From Alcaligenaceae bacterium (GTDB taxonomy: Bacteria; Pseudomonadota; Gammaproteobacteria; Burkholderiales; Burkholderiaceae_B): a stretch of 44,674 bases of DNA. Every line of letters begins with the position of its first letter. Position 1 is the stretch's first letter. The stretch covers positions 1-44,674 of the forward strand of contig JAJUFT010000010.1 in the NCBI GenBank assembly GCA_029263615.1, read 5' to 3'. Under the pieces are notes generated by a model. It was not told the origin of the DNA, searched no databases, and saw only the letters and a program-made list of their open reading frames with translations. The position numbers and the translations under genes were made by a program. Positions 1 to 8,702 of this stretch are shown one piece after another.

Positions 1-126
1 CAAGTGCGTCTGGCCGCCCAGGCCACGCGCAGCCAGGATGAGCAGGCCCGTGGCCTCGCCTCGCTGATTTCTCGCTTCCGTCTGGCCGGCAGCCGACCAG
101 TCATGGACTTCCCCGCGCTACAATAA
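1..126 (+). CDS. C-terminal end of a methyl-accepting chemotaxis protein (partial)
   Basis: An open frame runs from base 1 to a TAA at 124-126 and encodes 41 residues; the start lies outside the window. The piece QATRSQDEQARGLASLISRF followed by RL has the look of the last signalling helix of chemoreceptors, which in betaproteobacteria commonly ends in a '...LxxxVxxFRL' pattern before a variable tail. No CheR-tethering pentapeptide is seen at the end. The assignment rests on this short helix only, so another coiled-coil protein cannot be excluded. It lies 25 bases before prfB on the same strand. Confidence 0.5.
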   Translation, partial: QVRLAAQATRSQDEQARGLASLISRFRLAGSRPVMDFPALQ

Positions 127-151
127 AAGGTTGAACTTTTAGGGAAAGCCC

Positions 152-1256
152 ATGGAAGCTGAACGTCAGAACCAGATTGCCGCCCGTATCGAAGATTACG
201 AAGAGCGCCAGTCCTCCTTACGGAGGTATCTTTGACTACGACGCCAAAGCTGAGCGTCTGCAAGTCGTCAATGCCGAGCTAGAAAGCCCCGACATCTGGA
301 ACGACCCTCAACATGCCCAGGATCTGGGCCGCGAGAAAAAAAGCCTGGAAAAAGTCGTCCACACGCTCACCCAGATCGAACAGCGCCTGCGCGACGCGCG
401 CGACCTTTTCGAGCTGGCGTCGGAAGATGATGACGATGCCACCCTGCAGGCCATCGAGGAAGATGTCGACGCCATCGGCGCCCAGCTCGAAGAGCTGGAG
501 TTCCGCCGCATGTTCTCGAATCCGGCAGATCCCAACAACTGCTTCATCGACATCCAGGCGGGTGCCGGTGGAACGGAAGCCCAGGACTGGGCCTCCATGC
601 TGCTGCGCCAGTATCTGCGCTACTGCGAAAACAAGGACTTCAAGACGGAAATTCTTGAAGAGTCCGAAGGGGAAGTCGCGGGCATCAAGTCGGCCACCAT
701 CAAGGTGACGGGCGAATACGCCTACGGGCACCTGCGTACCGAAACCGGCGTGCATCGCCTGGTGCGCAAGAGCCCCTTCGATTCCTCCAACGGCCGCCAC
801 ACTTCGTTTGCCAGCGTATTCGTCTACCCCGAGGTCGATGAGTCCATCGAGGTCGAAGTGAATCCGGCCGACCTGCGCATCGACACCTACCGGGCCAGCG
901 GTGCCGGCGGGCAGCACGTGAACAAGACGGACTCCGCCGTCCGCATCACCCACATTCCTTCGGGGATCGTGGTGCAGTGCCAGAACGACCGTTCGCAGCA
1001 CCGCAACCGGGCCGAAGCGATGCAGATGCTGAAGTCACGGCTGTACGAAATGGAGCTGCGCGCGCGCATGGCCGAGCAGCAGAAGCTGGAGGATTCCAAG
1101 ACCGATGTGGGCTGGGGCCACCAGATTCGTTCCTACGTGCTGGACCAGAGCCGCATCAAGGACCTGCGCACCAACGTGGAAATCTCCAACACGCAAAAGG
1201 TGCTTGACGGCGACCTCGACCCTTTCATCATCGCGAGTTTGAAACAGGGAATCTGA
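152..1256 (+). CDS. prfB: Peptide chain release factor 2, made by programmed +1 frameshift
   Basis: RF2 recognises UGA and UAA stop codons on the ribosome and triggers peptide release. Translation starts at ATG 152 (AGGGA about 9 bases upstream), reads 27 codons, meets an in-frame TGA at 233-235, and must slip +1 on CTT (230-232) to continue at GAC 234, giving 367 residues, close to the 365 of E. coli RF2. The junction reads [13 protein letters not shown] as in other RF2 proteins. The stop-codon-reading tripeptide SPF is visible in [11 protein letters not shown] and the peptidyl-transferase motif GGQ in [12 protein letters not shown]. The next gene starts one base after the stop, so they are probably co-transcribed. 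Confidence 0.97.
221..236 (+). promoter_or_regulatory. prfB programmed frameshift site
   Basis: The sequence CGGAGG (221-226), three bases TAT, then CTT TGA C (230-236) is the classic RF2 autoregulatory site. The Shine-Dalgarno-like GGAGG stimulates slippage of the CTT-decoding tRNA by one base to TTT when RF2 is scarce and TGA is read slowly. The C after TGA makes the stop weak, which also favours the shift. Frame 0 would end after 27 residues. Confidence 0.95.
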
Positions 1257-1257
1257 C

Positions 1258-2016
1258 ATGTCCGAATCCACCGTTGCCATCGTCACGGGCGCTTCGCGCG
1301 GCCTGGGCGAAGCCTTTGCTGAGCAGCTTCTGGATGCCGGCGCCAGCGTCATCACGTTGGCGCGCAACAGCAACCCGCGGCTGGCCGAACTGGCCAGCGC
1401 GAAAGGCGCGCGTCTGCAACAGCTGCAGGCCGACCTTTCCCAAACGTCGTCCATTGAATCGGCAGCCGGCCTCCTGAGCGCCGCCCTGCCCACCGACGCT
1501 TCGCGCTACCTGCTCATCAATAACGCCGGCACGGTGGACCCGATCTGTCTGGCCGATGGCCTGTTCGATGCCGATTCCATCGAACGCGCCTTCAACCTGA
1601 ACGTGGTGGCGGTCATGGTCGTGACCGCTGCTTTCCTGCGTTCCGCCCCGAAGGCGGCCGACCGACGCATCGTCAACATTTCCTCGGGCGCCGGCCGCAA
1701 GCCCACTGCTGGGTGGCCGGTCTACTGCGCCACCAAGGCCGCCCTCGACCACTACACCCGCGTGCTGGCCGAAGAAAACCCCGACCTGCGCGTGGCCTCG
1801 CTCGCGCCGGGGGTGGTCGACACCGCCATGCAGGAACGCATTCGCGGCACCGACCGGCGCCACTTTCCCGACCTCGACCGCTTCCTGCAACTTCATGAAC
1901 AGGGGCAGCTCGCCAGCCCGCAATCCATCGCGAGCCGCATCCTTCAACACGTCGCCAGCGACCGCTACGGGCATGAGATCCTGGACGACATACGCAACTA
2001 CGACATTCCATCCTGA
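1258..2016 (+). CDS. Short-chain dehydrogenase/reductase (SDR)
   Basis: A 252-residue classical SDR, a cytoplasmic NAD(P)-dependent oxidoreductase. The cofactor motif TGASRGLG is at residues 10-17, NNAG at 88-91, the catalytic serine region NISSG around 140-144 and the Tyr-Lys pair in YCATK at 156-160. The NN Arg after the glycine motif (SRG) suggests NADP(H). The overall pattern and short C-terminal tail resemble sepiapterin/benzil-reductase-like SDRs, but the substrate cannot be read from sequence. ATG 1258 follows the prfB stop by one base and the stop lies two bases before lysS, so it sits inside a tight prfB-SDR-lysS run. Confidence 0.9.
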   Translation: MSESTVAIVTGASRGLGEAFAEQLLDAGASVITLARNSNPRLAELASAKGARLQQLQADLSQTSSIESAAGLLSAALPTDASRYLLINNAGTVDPICLADGLFDADSIERAFNLNVVAVMVVTAAFLRSAPKAADRRIVNISSGAGRKPTAGWPVYCATKAALDHYTRVLAEENPDLRVASLAPGVVDTAMQERIRGTDRRHFPDLDRFLQLHEQGQLASPQSIASRILQHVASDRYGHEILDDIRNYDIPS

Positions 2017-2018
2017 CT

Positions 2019-3539
2019 ATGAACGAACCGACGCCCACCCCGATCGCCGCCGAGGAAAACCGCCTCATTGCGGAGCGCCGGGGCAAGCTGGCAAAGCTGC
2101 GCACCGAAGGCGTGGCCTACCCCAACGACTTCCAGCCCGACAGCCAGGCTGCCGACCTGCATCAGGCCTACGATGAACTGGAAAAGGAAGCCCTCGAATC
2201 GCTGGGCAAACAGGTGAAGATTGCCGGCCGCATGATGCTCAAGCGCGTCATGGGCAAGGCCAGCTTTGCCACCCTGCAGGACGGCACGGGCCGCATCCAG
2301 GTCTTTCTGGATCGCGCCACGGTCGGTGAAGACGTTTACGCCGCCTTCAAGGGGTGGGATATCGGCGACATCCTTGCCGTCGAAGGTCGCGTCTTCAAGA
2401 CCAACAAGGGGGAGCTCTCGGTTCATGCGAGCACCATCCGCCTGCTTGCGAAGTCGCTGCGCCCCCTGCCTGACAAATTCCACGGCGTGGCCGACCAGGA
2501 GCTGCGCTACCGTCAGCGCTACGTCGACCTCATCATGACCGAGGAAACTCGGCGCACTTTCGTCGCCCGCAGCAAGGCCATTGGCAGCATCCGTCAGCAC
2601 ATGCTGGACGCCGGTTTTCTGGAAGTGGAAACGCCCATGCTGCACCCGATCCCCGGTGGTGCGGCAGCCAAGCCCTTCATCACGCACCACAATGCGCTGG
2701 ACATGGACATGTACCTGCGCATTGCCCCCGAGCTGTATCTCAAGCGATTGATCGTCGGCGGCTTCGAGCGCGTGTTCGAGGTCAACCGCAACTTCCGCAA
2801 CGAAGGCGTGAGCCCGCGTCACAACCCCGAATTCACCATGATGGAGTTCTACGCGGCCTACACCGACTACCGGTGGCTGATGGATTTCACGGAATCCCTG
2901 ATTCGCGAAGCCGCGGTTGCCGCCACGGGCAGCGCCGTGCTGGATTACCAGGGCCGCACACTGGACCTGTCCCAGCCCTTCGACCGCCTGACCATCTGCC
3001 AGGCCATTCTCAAGTACGCGCCGAATTACACCGAAGCGCAGCTACACGACGCTGATTTCCTGCGTCAGGAACTGCGCCGCCTGGGTGCCGATGTCGACGG
3101 CCCCGTGCTGTCGCGCGCGGGTCTGGGCGCCCTGCAATTGGCTCTCTTCGAAGAAACGGCCGAGGCCCAGCTGTGGAACCCCACCTACATCATCGACTAT
3201 CCGGTGGAAGTGTCCCCCCTGGCCCGTGCCTCCGACCGCAACCCGGAAATCACGGAGCGCTTCGAACTCTTCATCACGGGTCGCGAGATCGCCAACGGGT
3301 TCTCCGAGTTGAACGATCCGGAAGACCAGGCTGCCCGCTTCCTCAAGCAGGTGGAAGCCAAAGACGCCGGCGATGAAGAAGCCATGTATTACGACGCCGA
3401 CTACATCCGTGCGCTGGAATACGGCATGCCCCCGACCGGCGGTTGCGGCATCGGCATCGACCGCCTGGTGATGCTGCTGACCGACAGCCCCAGCATCCGC
3501 GACGTCATTCTCTTCCCGCACCTGCGTCGCGAAGACTGA
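2019..3539 (+). CDS. lysS: Lysyl-tRNA synthetase, class II
   Basis: Charges tRNA-Lys with lysine using ATP. The protein has 506 residues, the usual bacterial LysS length. The N-terminal OB-fold anticodon-binding domain covers roughly residues 60-170 ([20 protein letters not shown]). The class II catalytic domain follows: motif 2 is in [20 protein letters not shown] and motif 3 in [13 protein letters not shown] near the C-terminus. ATG 2019 lies two bases after the SDR stop. prfB and lysS are often neighbours in proteobacteria, which supports the assignment. A GC-rich hairpin directly follows the gene. Confidence 0.97.
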   Translation: MNEPTPTPIAAEENRLIAERRGKLAKLRTEGVAYPNDFQPDSQAADLHQAYDELEKEALESLGKQVKIAGRMMLKRVMGKASFATLQDGTGRIQVFLDRATVGEDVYAAFKGWDIGDILAVEGRVFKTNKGELSVHASTIRLLAKSLRPLPDKFHGVADQELRYRQRYVDLIMTEETRRTFVARSKAIGSIRQHMLDAGFLEVETPMLHPIPGGAAAKPFITHHNALDMDMYLRIAPELYLKRLIVGGFERVFEVNRNFRNEGVSPRHNPEFTMMEFYAAYTDYRWLMDFTESLIREAAVAATGSAVLDYQGRTLDLSQPFDRLTICQAILKYAPNYTEAQLHDADFLRQELRRLGADVDGPVLSRAGLGALQLALFEETAEAQLWNPTYIIDYPVEVSPLARASDRNPEITERFELFITGREIANGFSELNDPEDQAARFLKQVEAKDAGDEEAMYYDADYIRALEYGMPPTGGCGIGIDRLVMLLTDSPSIRDVILFPHLRRED

Positions 3540-3548
3540 TCGTCCACC

Positions 3549-3588
3549 CACCGCGGCGGGCGGCATTCCGGGCCGCCGCGGTGTTTCT
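3549..3588 (+). terminator. Hairpin after lysS, likely terminator
   Basis: CACCGCGGCGG at 3549-3559 pairs perfectly with CCGCCGCGGTG at 3573-3583 (11 bp, 13-base loop) and is followed by TTTCT. The T-run is short, so termination may be partial. It starts 9 bases after the lysS stop. The rest of the space to 3697 is pyrimidine-rich and holds no gene that I can see. Confidence 0.65.
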
Positions 3589-3697
3589 CCCTGCCCCTTC
3601 TCCCCTCCCCCTGCTCGCTCCCCACGGCTGCATCTCCCCGCTGCTGCTTCCCGCCGCACAGCATCCCGCTTCGCGTACTCGGTTCCCCCTTAAAAAA

Positions 3698-3744
3698 TGT
3701 TCTCTTTTCAAACTATTGTTCTACATGCGAATTTTTACTAGAAT
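3698..3744 (+). promoter_or_regulatory. Candidate pcaI promoter and regulator site
   Basis: An AT-rich patch stands out from the GC-rich surroundings. TTGTTC (3716-3721) and TAGAAT (3739-3744) are 17 bases apart and form a plausible sigma-70 promoter about 90 bases before pcaI. TGTTCT occurs twice (3698-3703 and 3717-3722), and GTTCTACATGCGAAT (3718-3732), overlapping the promoter, partly resembles the 15-bp repeat bound by the IclR-family PcaR of Pseudomonas. The promoter elements are seen; control by the PcaR-like gene at 8702 is inferred. Confidence 0.45.
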
Positions 3745-3836
3745 GACGGCACGCTACCCACGCAACACCAACCTATGAACGGCAGCCTGCCCTGCGGTCC
3801 TGCGGCTGCCCGCTCACTGTCCTAACGGAGACCGGT

Positions 3837-4541
3837 TTGATCAACAAAATCTCTGCTTCCGTCGCGCAGGCGCTTGAAGGCATTCAAGACGGCGCCACGG
3901 TGCTCATTGGCGGCTTCGGCACTGCCGGCATTCCCATGGAACTCATCGACGGCCTCTGCCAGCTCCCGGTGCGAGATCTCACTGTCGTCAACAACAACGC
4001 CGGCAACGGCGACACGGGTCTGGCCGCCCTGCTCAAGACCGGCAAAGTGCGCAAGATCATCTGCAGCTTCCCCCGTCAGGCCGACTCCTGGGTATTCGAC
4101 GAGCTCTATCGCAGCGGCAAGATCGAACTCGAGCTCGTGCCCCAAGGCACGCTGGCCGAACGTCTGCGCGCAGCAGGCGCAGGCATTGGCGGTTTCTTCT
4201 GCCCCACCGGCTATGGCACCGAACTGGCGAAAGGCAAGGAAACCCGTGAAATCAACGGCCGCCACTATGTATTCGAAGAACCCATCCATGGCGATGTGGC
4301 GCTGATCAAGGCCGAGCGCGGCGACCGCTGGGGCAACCTGGTCTACCGCAAGGCAGCGCGTAACTTCGGGCCGGTCATGGCCACCGCCGCCAAGCTGACC
4401 GTGGCCTCGGTCCACGAAATCGTCGAACTGGGCGAAATCGATCCGGAAGTCGTCGTGACGCCCGGCATCTTCGTCGACCGCATCGTCAAGGTTGAGCGGC
4501 AGGCCACGATGGCCGGCGGCTTCGTTCAAGACGCCCGCTAA
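3837..4541 (+). CDS. pcaI: 3-oxoadipate CoA-transferase, alpha subunit
   Basis: With PcaJ, transfers CoA from succinyl-CoA to beta-ketoadipate, the penultimate step of aromatic catabolism through protocatechuate or catechol. The 234-residue protein begins MINKISASVAQALEGIQDG and carries the glycine-rich IGGFGTAGIPMELI CoA-binding segment of family I CoA-transferase A subunits. The start is taken as TTG 3837, with ACGGAG 6 bases upstream; no better ATG is available before the conserved N-terminus. pcaJ follows after 71 bases. The pairing with a PcaF-type thiolase favours oxoadipate over acetoacetate (ScoA) as substrate, but the two enzymes are close relatives. Confidence 0.88.
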   Translation: MINKISASVAQALEGIQDGATVLIGGFGTAGIPMELIDGLCQLPVRDLTVVNNNAGNGDTGLAALLKTGKVRKIICSFPRQADSWVFDELYRSGKIELELVPQGTLAERLRAAGAGIGGFFCPTGYGTELAKGKETREINGRHYVFEEPIHGDVALIKAERGDRWGNLVYRKAARNFGPVMATAAKLTVASVHEIVELGEIDPEVVVTPGIFVDRIVKVERQATMAGGFVQDAR

Positions 4542-4612
4542 ACGCCCACGCACGCGCACACAGCCACTGGATCCGCCTGCGCGGCGGCTCCCTTTGCAGA
4601 AAAGGACATCAC

Positions 4613-5263
4613 ATGGCCAATTACAAAGCACGCACGAAGCAGGAAATCGCCGAGCGCATCGCCCGCGACATCCCCAACGGTGCGTACGTGAACCTGGGCA
4701 TCGGCATGCCCACCCTGGTTGCCAACTACCTTCCCGCCGACCGCGAAATCATCCTGCACAGTGAGAACGGCATTCTGGGCATGGGCGAAGCCCCTCCCAA
4801 GGGGGAGGAAGACTACGACCTGATCAATGCCGGCAAGCAGCCCGTCACCCTGCTGCCGGGCGGCGCCTATTTCCATCACGCCGACAGCTTCGGCATGATG
4901 CGTGGCGGCCACCTCGACATCTGCGTGCTCGGTGCCTTCCAGGTATCGGCCACGGGCGACCTGGCCAACTGGAGCACGGGCGAGCCCGACGCCATTCCCG
5001 CTGTCGGCGGCGCCATGGACCTGGCCATCGGGGCCAAGCAGACCTGGGTCATGAGCACCCTGATGACTCGCGACGGCACCAGCAAGCTGGTGCAACAGTG
5101 CACCTACCCGCTGACGGGTATCGGCTGCGTGTCCCGCTTCTACAGTGATCTGGCGACCCTGGCCTGCACGCCCGGCGGCCTGCAACTGATCGACATTGTC
5201 GACGGCCTGGAGAAATCCGAACTCGAGCGCATGATCGGCCTGCCCATCGCCGACCCCGCCTGA
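4613..5263 (+). CDS. pcaJ: 3-oxoadipate CoA-transferase, beta subunit
   Basis: Catalytic partner of PcaI. The 216-residue protein has the family I motif HSENGILGMGEAPP, in which Glu51 is the residue expected to form the glutamyl-CoA thioester. The run LPGGAYFHHADSFGMMRGGH and the ending around the ALTGIG-like segment YPLTGIGCVSRFYSDLA are typical of PcaJ/ScoB. ATG 4613 is preceded by AAAAGGA at 4598-4604. It is separated from the next gene by 238 bases, so the Bug gene downstream may have its own signals. Confidence 0.9.
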   Translation: MANYKARTKQEIAERIARDIPNGAYVNLGIGMPTLVANYLPADREIILHSENGILGMGEAPPKGEEDYDLINAGKQPVTLLPGGAYFHHADSFGMMRGGHLDICVLGAFQVSATGDLANWSTGEPDAIPAVGGAMDLAIGAKQTWVMSTLMTRDGTSKLVQQCTYPLTGIGCVSRFYSDLATLACTPGGLQLIDIVDGLEKSELERMIGLPIADPA

Positions 5264-5364
5264 GGCCCGATTCCGAAGCCTTTTTCAACCGACCCTGTCG
5301 GCGCATCTCGCACCCACAACATGCTCAAAGCGGCCCCGGATCTCCGGGCGCCTGCGGGGTCCTG

Positions 5365-5389
5365 GTTTCCCGGCCGCTTTCCGGGAAAC
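5365..5389 (+). other. Hairpin in the pcaJ-Bug gap (5264-5501)
   Basis: GTTTCCCGG (5365-5373) and CCGGGAAAC (5381-5389) form a perfect 9-bp stem with a 7-base loop. There is no T-run after it, so it is not a standard intrinsic terminator; it could slow decay or processing between pcaJ and the Bug gene. I see no gene or clear promoter in the rest of the 238-base gap. Confidence 0.4.
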
Positions 5390-5501
5390 ATGACCACGGG
5401 CCAGGTCGGCTGCGTTCTGTTCACCCTGTGAGTGAGCCTGCATTCCCGGCACACCCGGACGGACGCGCCCCTGGCCGCTTCCCCTTATGGAGTTAATTCT
5501 T

Positions 5502-6509
5502 ATGTCGTCCTTCAAGACCACCCGCCGCAAGGCGTTCCAGGCCATTGCTCTGGCCAGCGCCCTGGCCGTCACGGGCCTGACCTCCCTGGCACCGACCGCA
5601 AGCGCCGCCAGCTTCCCCGAGAAGCCCATCACCATCGTCGTGCCGTTCTCGGCCGGCGGTACCACCGACATTCTGGCGCGCATCATGGGCCAGTACCTGG
5701 GCGAGAAACTCGGCCAGAGCGTCGTGATCGAGAACCGTGACGGCGCCGGCGGCAACATCGGCACCCAGGCCGTGGCCCGCGCCAAGGCGGACGGCTACAC
5801 CCTGCTCATGGGCACGGTCGGCACGCACGCCATCAATGCGGCGCTCTACAGCCGCCTGAACTTCGACCACATCAAGGACTTCCAGCCTCTGACTCGCGTG
5901 GCCCTGGTGCCCAACCTGCTGGTCGTGAACCCGGACCGCCCGTATCGCACCGTTCAGGAAATCATCGATTACGCCAAGGCCAACCCCGGCGCCATCGCCT
6001 TCGCGTCATCCGGCAACGGCACCTCCGTGCACCTGTCGGGCGAACTGTTCAAGCTGATGGCGGGCGTGGACATGCTGCACGTGCCGTATCGTGGCAGCGC
6101 CGGCGCGGTCACCGACCTGCTGGGCGGCCAGGTGGACATCATGTTCGACAACATGCCTTCCGCCATTCAACACGTGCGCAACAATGCACTGGTGCCGGTC
6201 GCCGTGACCCCGGCCCAGCGCTCTGCCGAACTGCCCGACATCCCGACCATTGCCGAAGCCGGCGTGCCCGGTTACGAGGCCACTTCCTGGTTCGGACTGT
6301 TCGCACCGGCCGGTACGCCTGCCGACCTCGTCCAGACTCTGCACGCCGCCATTGCCGAAGGCCTGCGTGACCCCGAGGTGGTCGAGAAATTCTCCGCCCA
6401 GGGCGCCGTCCCCGTGATCGACACCCCGGAGGAATTCGCCGCCTTCATCGCTGCAGAAACCGAGAAGTGGGCCGATGTGGTGAAGCGTTCCGGCGCTACC
6501 GTAAACTAA
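5502..6509 (+). CDS. Bug-family (TctC) periplasmic solute receptor
   Basis: A 335-residue extracytoplasmic receptor of the tripartite tricarboxylate type, which binds small carboxylates in the periplasm. A signal peptide with two arginines (TTRRKAF) and a hydrophobic stretch ends near TASAASFPEKP. Family marks follow: VVPFSAGGTTDILARIMG, ENRDGAGGNIGTQAVA, HVPYRGSAGAVTDLLGGQ and [19 protein letters not shown] 5502 is chosen because GGAG lies 9 bases upstream; an ATG at 5487 has no such site. Its place between pcaJ and pcaF suggests uptake of an aromatic acid or of a pathway dicarboxylate, but no TctA/TctB genes are present. Confidence 0.9.
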   Translation: MSSFKTTRRKAFQAIALASALAVTGLTSLAPTASAASFPEKPITIVVPFSAGGTTDILARIMGQYLGEKLGQSVVIENRDGAGGNIGTQAVARAKADGYTLLMGTVGTHAINAALYSRLNFDHIKDFQPLTRVALVPNLLVVNPDRPYRTVQEIIDYAKANPGAIAFASSGNGTSVHLSGELFKLMAGVDMLHVPYRGSAGAVTDLLGGQVDIMFDNMPSAIQHVRNNALVPVAVTPAQRSAELPDIPTIAEAGVPGYEATSWFGLFAPAGTPADLVQTLHAAIAEGLRDPEVVEKFSAQGAVPVIDTPEEFAAFIAAETEKWADVVKRSGATVN

Positions 6510-6550
6510 GGCAAGCACATACAGAAGTCGAACCAGGAGGAAAATCCGAC

Positions 6551-7756
6551 ATGAGCAAGCAAGCATTCATCTGTGACGGCATCCGCACGCCGTTCGGTCG
6601 TTACGGTGGAGCCCTCTCCAGCGTGCGTCCCGACGATCTCGGCGCCATCGTCATCCGCGCCCTGATGGAGCGCAACGCCAAGGTCGACTGGCAAGCCGTC
6701 GAAGATGTCCTGTTCGGTTGCGCCAATCAGGCTGGCGAAGACAACCGCAACGTGGCACGCATGTCTGCTCTGCTCGCCGGGTTGCCCCTGGAGGTGCCGG
6801 GCGCCACGATCAACCGTCTTTGCGGCTCCGGCCTCGACGCGGTGGGGTCGGCGGCCCGCGCCATTCGCTCTGGCGAAACCCGCCTCATGATTGCCGGCGG
6901 TACGGAAAGCATGAGCCGTGCCCCCTTCGTCATGCCCAAGGCGGAAAGCGCGTTCTCGCGCGCCAACGCCGTGTATGACACCACCATCGGCTGGCGCTTC
7001 ATCAACAAGCTGATGAAGGAACGGTTCGGCGTCGACTCCATGCCGGAAACGGCAGAAAACGTGGCTCAGGACTTCGGCATCGAGCGCGAAGCCCAGGACC
7101 GCATGGCGCTGGCCAGCCAGACCAAGGCGGCCGCTGCCCAGAAGGCCGGCATCCTGGCCGAAGAAATCGTTCCGGTGACCATTCCCCAGCGCAAGGGCGA
7201 CCCCATTGTCGTGAAGGATGATGAGCATCCGCGCGAAACCTCGCTGGAAGCGCTGGCCCGTCTGAAGGGCGTGGTGCGGCCCGACGGCACCGTCACGGCC
7301 GGCAACGCCAGCGGCGTCAACGACGGCGCCTGCGCCCTGATCCTCGCTGACGAAGCCAGCGCCGCCAAGCACGGCCTGACCCCGCGCGCCCGCGTGGTGG
7401 GCATGGCCACGGCCGGTGTGGCGCCGCGGATCATGGGCATCGGCCCTGCCCCCGCCACTCAGAAGCTGCTCGCCCAGACCGGCATTTCTCTCGAGCAGAT
7501 CGACGTCATCGAGTTGAACGAGGCCTTCGCCGCCCAGGGTCTGGCCGTGCTGCGCCAGCTGGGTCTGAAGGACGACGACCCCCGCGTCAACCCGAACGGC
7601 GGCGCGATCGCACTGGGCCACCCCCTGGGCGCCAGCGGTGCCCGCCTGGCCATCACCGCCGTGAACCAGCTGCATCGCACCGGTGGCCGGTACGCGCTGT
7701 GCACGATGTGCATTGGCGTGGGCCAGGGCATCGCCGTTCTTCTGGAAAGGGTGTAA
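6551..7756 (+). CDS. pcaF: 3-oxoadipyl-CoA thiolase
   Basis: Cleaves beta-ketoadipyl-CoA with CoA to succinyl-CoA and acetyl-CoA, the last step of the beta-ketoadipate pathway. The 401-residue length matches PcaF. The nucleophilic cysteine is Cys91 in [11 protein letters not shown]; His357 in GHPLGASGA and Cys387 in [10 protein letters not shown] complete the thiolase active site. The segment around [10 protein letters not shown]-like [15 protein letters not shown] is typical of the oxoadipyl rather than the acetoacetyl enzymes. ATG 6551 has AGGAGG at 6535-6540; the longer open frame upstream lacks one. Only 3 bases separate it from the next gene. Confidence 0.94.
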   Translation: MSKQAFICDGIRTPFGRYGGALSSVRPDDLGAIVIRALMERNAKVDWQAVEDVLFGCANQAGEDNRNVARMSALLAGLPLEVPGATINRLCGSGLDAVGSAARAIRSGETRLMIAGGTESMSRAPFVMPKAESAFSRANAVYDTTIGWRFINKLMKERFGVDSMPETAENVAQDFGIEREAQDRMALASQTKAAAAQKAGILAEEIVPVTIPQRKGDPIVVKDDEHPRETSLEALARLKGVVRPDGTVTAGNASGVNDGACALILADEASAAKHGLTPRARVVGMATAGVAPRIMGIGPAPATQKLLAQTGISLEQIDVIELNEAFAAQGLAVLRQLGLKDDDPRVNPNGGAIALGHPLGASGARLAITAVNQLHRTGGRYALCTMCIGVGQGIAVLLERV

Positions 7757-7759
7757 GTC

Positions 7760-8692
7760 ATGACGCAGACCGCTGCCCGGAAGCTGGCTGTCATTGGCGC
7801 GGGCAATATGGGCAATGCCATCGCCAGCCTGTTCGTATCAAACGGCTGGCCCACCGTCCTCATTGACCCGTCCGACACGGCTCGCGCAAATTCCCGGCAG
7901 CGGCTGCTGGCCGCCCTGCCGCAGTCCGCTTCCCTGCTGTCCTGGGAAGCGGAGCTGCAGGCGGCCCATGATGCCTCCCTCATCATCGAGGCGGCACCCG
8001 AGGTGCTGAACCTCAAACAGGGCATCTTCGCGCAGCTGGAAGCCTGCTGCGCGCCCACCGCCCTGATCGCCACCAACACTTCCGGCATTTCCATCAATCA
8101 GCTGGCCACCGGCCTGAAGCACCCGGAACGCTTTCTGGGCACGCATTTCTTCACCCCGGCAGACGTCATTCCGCTGGTCGAGGTGATCGCCTGCGATCAC
8201 ACCGTAGAAGCGCACATCCACAATGTGATGAATCTGCTGCGCAGCGTGGGCAAGCTCCCCGTGCACGTGCGCAAGGATGTTCCCGGCTTCATCGGCAACC
8301 GCCTGCAGCACGCCTTGGCCCGAGAGGCCATGTCCCTCCTGGAAAACGGCGTCGCCAGCGCCGAGGACATCGACACCGTGGCCAAATGGGCGCTGGGGAT
8401 CCGTCTGGCCATCACCGGGCCGCTGGAGCAGCGCGACATCAACGGCCTGGACGTCCATCACGCCATCACCGAATACCTCTACCCCGACCTGGAGAATCGC
8501 CAGACTCCATCGCAGATCCTGAGCGAAAAAGTGCGGCAGGGACATCTGGGCGTCAAGACGGGGCAAGGCTTCTACGACTGGGCCGCTCCCGAACGCAAGG
8601 CGGCGCTTCAGCAGAAAGACGCCACGCTGCGCGCCCTGGTTGCGCTGCTGGGCGACCGAGCCGGCGCACAGGACGAGCCCTCGGGCCTATAA
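7760..8692 (+). CDS. 3-hydroxyacyl-CoA dehydrogenase family protein
   Basis: A 310-residue NAD-dependent 3-hydroxyacyl-CoA (or 3-hydroxy acid) dehydrogenase. The Rossmann motif GAGNMG is at residues 13-18; NTSG, the His129-Glu141 dyad ([16 protein letters not shown], 12 residues apart as in human HAD) and [18 protein letters not shown] follow, with the small helical C-terminal domain after residue 185. It has no fused crotonase domain. It starts 3 bases after pcaF and so belongs to the same transcript. It may oxidise 3-hydroxyadipyl-CoA to 3-oxoadipyl-CoA, feeding phenylacetate- or adipate-derived carbon into PcaF; that link is inferred from position. Confidence 0.85.
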   Translation: MTQTAARKLAVIGAGNMGNAIASLFVSNGWPTVLIDPSDTARANSRQRLLAALPQSASLLSWEAELQAAHDASLIIEAAPEVLNLKQGIFAQLEACCAPTALIATNTSGISINQLATGLKHPERFLGTHFFTPADVIPLVEVIACDHTVEAHIHNVMNLLRSVGKLPVHVRKDVPGFIGNRLQHALAREAMSLLENGVASAEDIDTVAKWALGIRLAITGPLEQRDINGLDVHHAITEYLYPDLENRQTPSQILSEKVRQGHLGVKTGQGFYDWAAPERKAALQQKDATLRALVALLGDRAGAQDEPSGL

Positions 8693-8702
8693 TCCGCGCG
8701 CA
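8688..8702 (+). promoter_or_regulatory. TATAAT box abutting the IclR start codon
   Basis: A perfect -10 hexamer TATAAT at 8688-8693 overlaps the stop codon of the preceding gene and ends 8 bases before the ATG at 8702. Transcription from it would begin at or next to the A of the ATG. There is no Shine-Dalgarno sequence before this ATG. The -35 region at 17 bases (CGCACA) is poor, so an activator or read-through may be needed. Confidence 0.5.

Noticed and set aside
279-1001. Long minus-strand open frame opposite prfB
   Set aside because: It lies fully antisense to a certain gene with strong family motifs; GC-rich codon bias creates such shadow frames, and no recognisable protein features or ribosome-binding site were seen.
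3443-3778. Open frame running from lysS into the gap before pcaI
   Set aside because: It overlaps the lysS 3' end in another frame and the terminator hairpin; composition is Pro/Ala-rich without features.
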